Shown one piece after another: positions 61,110 through 64,000 of a DNA stretch of 64,000 nt (its first letter is position 1; every line of letters begins with the position of its first letter). A program made the position numbers and the translations under genes. The notes under the pieces were generated by a model that saw nothing but the letters and a program-made list of their open reading frames with translations, ran no database searches and was not told the origin of the DNA. The stretch is from Acidobacteriota bacterium (GTDB lineage: Bacteria; Acidobacteriota; Terriglobia; Acidiferrales; UBA7541): assembly GCA_003223215.1 (NCBI GenBank), contig QHYH01000088.1:1-64000 (forward strand), given 5' to 3'.

Positions 61110-63620
61110 ATGCGGCTGGTGCGACTCTTGGTCGGGATCATAGCGCTGTCGGGGATCTTTGCCGACGCTCAGATGCCTCGCGCGGAGGTCGCAGATTGCG
61201 CGGGAGTCGTCGTCGACGACAACGGCGTCCCTGTCCCATCCGCCGAAGTAACGCTCAAAGACGCCGCGGGGCATTCCTACCGAACGGAGACCGATGCCGC
61301 CGGGCGCTTCGCTTTCCATAATCTTTCTTCCGGTGACTACCAGGCGGAGGCGCGCAAGGCAGGGTTTTTTCTGCTCGCGGGCCAGGCCGTCACGCTGCAC
61401 GCCGGCGGCAACGAGTTGTCCCTCCTTCTGAATCACGAACAGGAAGTTCGCGAAAAAGTGCAGGTCACCGTGCCCGCCAACCAGATCGATACGCAGGACA
61501 CCACCGAGCGGTCAACGCTGACCGCCCGGGACATTCGCGATATTCCCGTTCCCAACACCCATATCCTTCAGCAAAGCCTGGTCGCGCTGCCGGAAATCGT
61601 CGAGGACCATAGCGACAACTTGCATGTCGGCGGCGCGCGCTCCGGTGAAACACAATACATTATGGACGGATTTGAGATCGGCGACCCGGTGAGCGGCGCG
61701 CTCACTTCGCGGTTCAATGTGGATGCGACGCGCGGCGTGGAAGTCCAGGCGGCGAACATCAGCACGGCTTACCCGCACTCGGGTGCAAGCATCCTGAGTC
61801 TGGAAACTTTCGATGGGGACGACCGCTGGCGCTTTGGAACCACCAATCCCGCTCCCGGCATCAACATCCAGGAGGGAGTGCATCTGGGAAACTGGTATCC
61901 GCGGTTCACCTTTTCCGGTCCACTTGAGCGCGGCCGTTTCTGGTTTTCCGATGCCGTCAGTATCCAACACACCTTTGGCGTCGTAAAGCAACTGCCTTCG
62001 AACGCCAACACTTTCGAGCAGTGGGCGGGAGACAATCTTCTGCGGCTGCAGCACAACTTTTCCTCCAGGCACATCCTCCACGCGACGCTGCTCTACAATC
62101 GCGCCAGCGACGCGAACCTCGGCCTGGCCGCGCTCGATCCGCAGTCCACGACGGTCACCGCCGACCAGCGCCGCGGCTTTGTTTCCTTGAAGGATCAGCT
62201 GTGGCTTCACAAAACGTTGTTTGAGCTCGGCGTTGCCGCGGATTCGAGCGTGCTTGAATACCTCCCACAAGGTTCCCAGCCGTTCATCTTGCTCATCAAC
62301 GGCACGAGCGGCAATTACTTTCAGCACTTGCGCGAGCGCGGGCGGCGTTTGCAGGCCGTGGCCAACGTCCTGGCTGCGTCTCGCCACTGGCACGGCACTC
62401 ATCAGCTTTCCGCGGGCGCCAATGTGGCCGGGCTGATCTTCCACGGGTTTGCCGAGCGCGGAGAGATTGCCGCGCTCCGGGCCGTCAATCCGAACGATGG
62501 AACGACGTGTACCTCCGAGACGCCGGGTTGTCTCGTGCGGCGGTCCACCTTCACGGGAACGGCGACGCCGCGGCTTTCCAACACCCAAGCGGGCGCCTAC
62601 GCGCAAGATACCTGGTCGATCGGCAAATATTTCGTTTTTCGCGCGGGCTTGCGCACGGACTGGGACCGCTTCACCCAAAGCGCCATGGCCGAGCCGCGCG
62701 TCGCGGCCAACGTGCTGCCTTTCGGCGATGATCGCGCGAAATTGTCGCTGGGCTGGGGCATTTATAACGCGCCCCTTAACGTGGGGCTGATTGGACAGGG
62801 GCTCGATCAGCAGCAAGTCGACACGTTTTACGACTCCGCCGGCAACGTGGTTCCACCAAGCCCGGTTGTGAGCCAGTTCGCGCTGCCGGCAGGCGGTCTC
62901 GAGCAGCCGCGTTTTGTGACCTCGAGCGCGGGCTGGCAGGAGAGGTTTGGGCCGAAGATGCTGGTTAGCCTGTATTTGCTCGCGCGCAACGGCTCTCATG
63001 GTTTCGCCTTTGTGGACCAGCAGCCCTCCCAGCCCGGCGGAGTTTTTCTCCTTCAGGATCACCGCGAGGATCGCTATCGCTCGGCCACGGTTTCCTTGCA
63101 CCAGGTGTTTTCAGAGAGCACGGAGATTTACGGCGCTTACACTCGTTCGCGGGCGCATTCGAACGAAGTTCTTAGCCCGTCGCTCGGTTCGATTTTTTAC
63201 GTGGCGCAACAGCCCGGCCCGGTGGCGTGGGACACGCCCAACCGCTTGCTGGTTTGGGGCTGGATCCCCACGCACATCTGGAGCACGCAGTTAAGCGGTT
63301 TCTTCGAATATCGGACGGGGTATCCGTTCAGCGTCGTCAATCTCGAGCAGCAACTGGTCGGCCCGCCGAATTCCTTGCGTTTTCCCGCGTACGCAAGCTT
63401 GAATCTGGGTCTCGAACGGAAGTTTGCATTGGGCCGGTATCTGTGGGCGGTGCGGGTGGAAGCCGTGAACATCCTTGGCCGGCAAAACCCCGACGCCGTG
63501 GTGAACAACAGGGACGCCCCGGCGTGTACCCGTGTTGTGCTGTCCGGGTGTTTTGGGGCCTTTGCTGGCGGTCAAGGCCGCGCGACGACCTTGCGCGTGC
63601 GCTTTGTCGGCAGAAAGTAA
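61110..63620 (+). CDS. TonB-dependent receptor with carboxypeptidase-regulatory N-terminus (Oar-like)
   Basis: An 836-residue outer membrane protein. A signal (LVRLLVGIIALSGIFADA) is followed by a CarboxypepD_reg domain (VVVDDNGVPVPSAEVTLKDA and AGRFAFHNLSSGDYQAEA), a plug domain (LHVGGARSGETQYIMDGFEI) and about 20 beta-strands ending with RVRFVGRK. This layout is common in Acidobacteriota. It probably imports or displays glycans or peptides. ATG at 61110 is preferred over an upstream TTG because it is preceded by GGGAAGG. It is divergent from the glycosidase-like lipoprotein, with 144 bases between. Confidence 0.87.
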   Translation: MRLVRLLVGIIALSGIFADAQMPRAEVADCAGVVVDDNGVPVPSAEVTLKDAAGHSYRTETDAAGRFAFHNLSSGDYQAEARKAGFFLLAGQAVTLHAGGNELSLLLNHEQEVREKVQVTVPANQIDTQDTTERSTLTARDIRDIPVPNTHILQQSLVALPEIVEDHSDNLHVGGARSGETQYIMDGFEIGDPVSGALTSRFNVDATRGVEVQAANISTAYPHSGASILSLETFDGDDRWRFGTTNPAPGINIQEGVHLGNWYPRFTFSGPLERGRFWFSDAVSIQHTFGVVKQLPSNANTFEQWAGDNLLRLQHNFSSRHILHATLLYNRASDANLGLAALDPQSTTVTADQRRGFVSLKDQLWLHKTLFELGVAADSSVLEYLPQGSQPFILLINGTSGNYFQHLRERGRRLQAVANVLAASRHWHGTHQLSAGANVAGLIFHGFAERGEIAALRAVNPNDGTTCTSETPGCLVRRSTFTGTATPRLSNTQAGAYAQDTWSIGKYFVFRAGLRTDWDRFTQSAMAEPRVAANVLPFGDDRAKLSLGWGIYNAPLNVGLIGQGLDQQQVDTFYDSAGNVVPPSPVVSQFALPAGGLEQPRFVTSSAGWQERFGPKMLVSLYLLARNGSHGFAFVDQQPSQPGGVFLLQDHREDRYRSATVSLHQVFSESTEIYGAYTRSRAHSNEVLSPSLGSIFYVAQQPGPVAWDTPNRLLVWGWIPTHIWSTQLSGFFEYRTGYPFSVVNLEQQLVGPPNSLRFPAYASLNLGLERKFALGRYLWAVRVEAVNILGRQNPDAVVNNRDAPACTRVVLSGCFGAFAGGQGRATTLRVRFVGRK

Positions 63621-63915
63621 GCGACTTGAACTCTTCTGAGGTTCTCCGCTACCCTGTTTAGTCGAGAGAGGAAAGGGATTCACCGGCGGCGGTGAGAACA
63701 GAGTTCTGCAAAGTGTTGTTATAGAGGGGGATAGCGGTCGCGATGTCCCTCTGCGGGCCAATCAACATCTAAGAGCAGTGAACCGGAATGGCCGGCAGAT
63801 GCATCTCACACTCGGCCGGGCCCCATCTTGAGGGCGAGGCGCCGAAGGTAGCGAGAAAGACACACGCCCCGCAGTCCGCCCTTTCCGAAATACAGACCGG
63901 AGTTACAAAAGTTAC

Positions 63916-64000
63916 ATGGCTCGTTCGCTTGTCATTGTCGAATCGCCCGCGAAGGCGAAGACGATTAACAAATACTTGGGACGGAATTACACCGTCAAGG
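63916..64000 (+). CDS. topA: DNA topoisomerase I, 5' end only
   Basis: The first 28 codons read [20 protein letters not shown] then LGRNYTVK, the typical start of topoisomerase I (TOPRIM domain, with the catalytic Glu in [10 protein letters not shown]). The gene continues beyond the right edge. No clear ribosome site; the 295 bases before it, down to the receptor gene, hold no gene and should include its promoter. Confidence 0.93.
   Translation, partial: MARSLVIVESPAKAKTINKYLGRNYTVK

Noticed and set aside
60966-61436. Longer start for the glycosidase lipoprotein
   Set aside because: It would overlap the divergent receptor gene and push the lipobox far from the N-terminus.
63621-63915. Small RNA or terminator before topA
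   Set aside because: Only a weak TCACCG/CGGTGA hairpin without a T run was seen.
1-64000. CRISPR arrays, rRNA operons, complete tRNAs, intact transposases
   Set aside because: No regular spacer-repeat pattern, no rRNA signatures, no full cloverleaf and no transposase motif was recognised on either strand.

Overview
The window reads as a high-GC bacterial chromosome segment, most likely from an Acidobacteriota member or a close relative. This rests on an Oar-type TonB-dependent protein with a carboxypeptidase-regulatory N-terminus (plus a fragment of a second), a hopanoid-type glycosyltransferase, IorAB-like molybdenum hydroxylase subunits, futalosine-route menaquinone genes, many short divergent operons and housekeeping genes with Gram-negative envelope features. 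The lineage is an inference; no 16S or other marker rRNA is present.

Layout. (1) 1-2640 is an accessory strip: a probable 5' remnant of a group II intron, a ParDE-like toxin-antitoxin pair with a frameshifted toxin, two degenerate copies of the 3' half of a tRNA-Asp, and an intact FitAB-like toxin-antitoxin pair with a palindromic operator. It looks like a decayed tRNA-associated island junction. (2) 2700-14200 is housekeeping: tatA, selB and a dispersed pyrimidine cluster (pyrF, pyrD on one strand; pyrR, pyrB, pyrC on the other) with an rlpA-like gene and a PafA-like phosphatase, then a ceramidase-like membrane protein and thiD. (3) 14500-24000 has glutamate dehydrogenase, a YHS protein, serS, two glyoxalase-fold genes (one broken) divergent from a marR gene with a perfect inverted repeat between them, an ECF sigma/anti-sigma pair and glmM. 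(4) 24000-35200 has an AI-2E-type permease, an S1/P1 nuclease, panC, dinB, panB, hpnB, iorA/iorB and a frameshifted alpha/beta hydrolase.

(5) 35200-46500 is envelope-oriented: a three-domain exopolysaccharide protein (GH18-like, NodB deacetylase, processive GT2), a GT39-like membrane protein, a CDF transporter with an extended cytoplasmic tail, a TldD/TldE-like pair that both carry signal peptides, and a FecR-domain protein. (6) 46600-52000 has a TonB-receptor fragment, a PilZ protein, small proteins, a zinc-ribbon coiled-coil protein overlapping an RNase HI with an unusual C-terminal extension, and mqnC-mqnA. (7) 52300-64000 has a secreted zinc metalloprotease, a protein with repeated NGPI motifs, a 1020-residue kinase/M23/aminotransferase fusion, a glycosidase-like lipoprotein divergent from a TonB-dependent receptor, and the first codons of topA.

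Shared themes are UMP synthesis (pyrBCDFR; pyrK not seen here although PyrD looks like the type needing it), pantothenate (panB/panC), menaquinone (mqnA/mqnC), selenocysteine insertion (selB only) and cell-surface polysaccharide. At least three genes (parE-like, one glyoxalase-like, one hydrolase) are broken by single-base indels, so some may be sequence errors rather than biological pseudogenes. No CRISPR array, rRNA operon, complete tRNA or intact transposase was seen.
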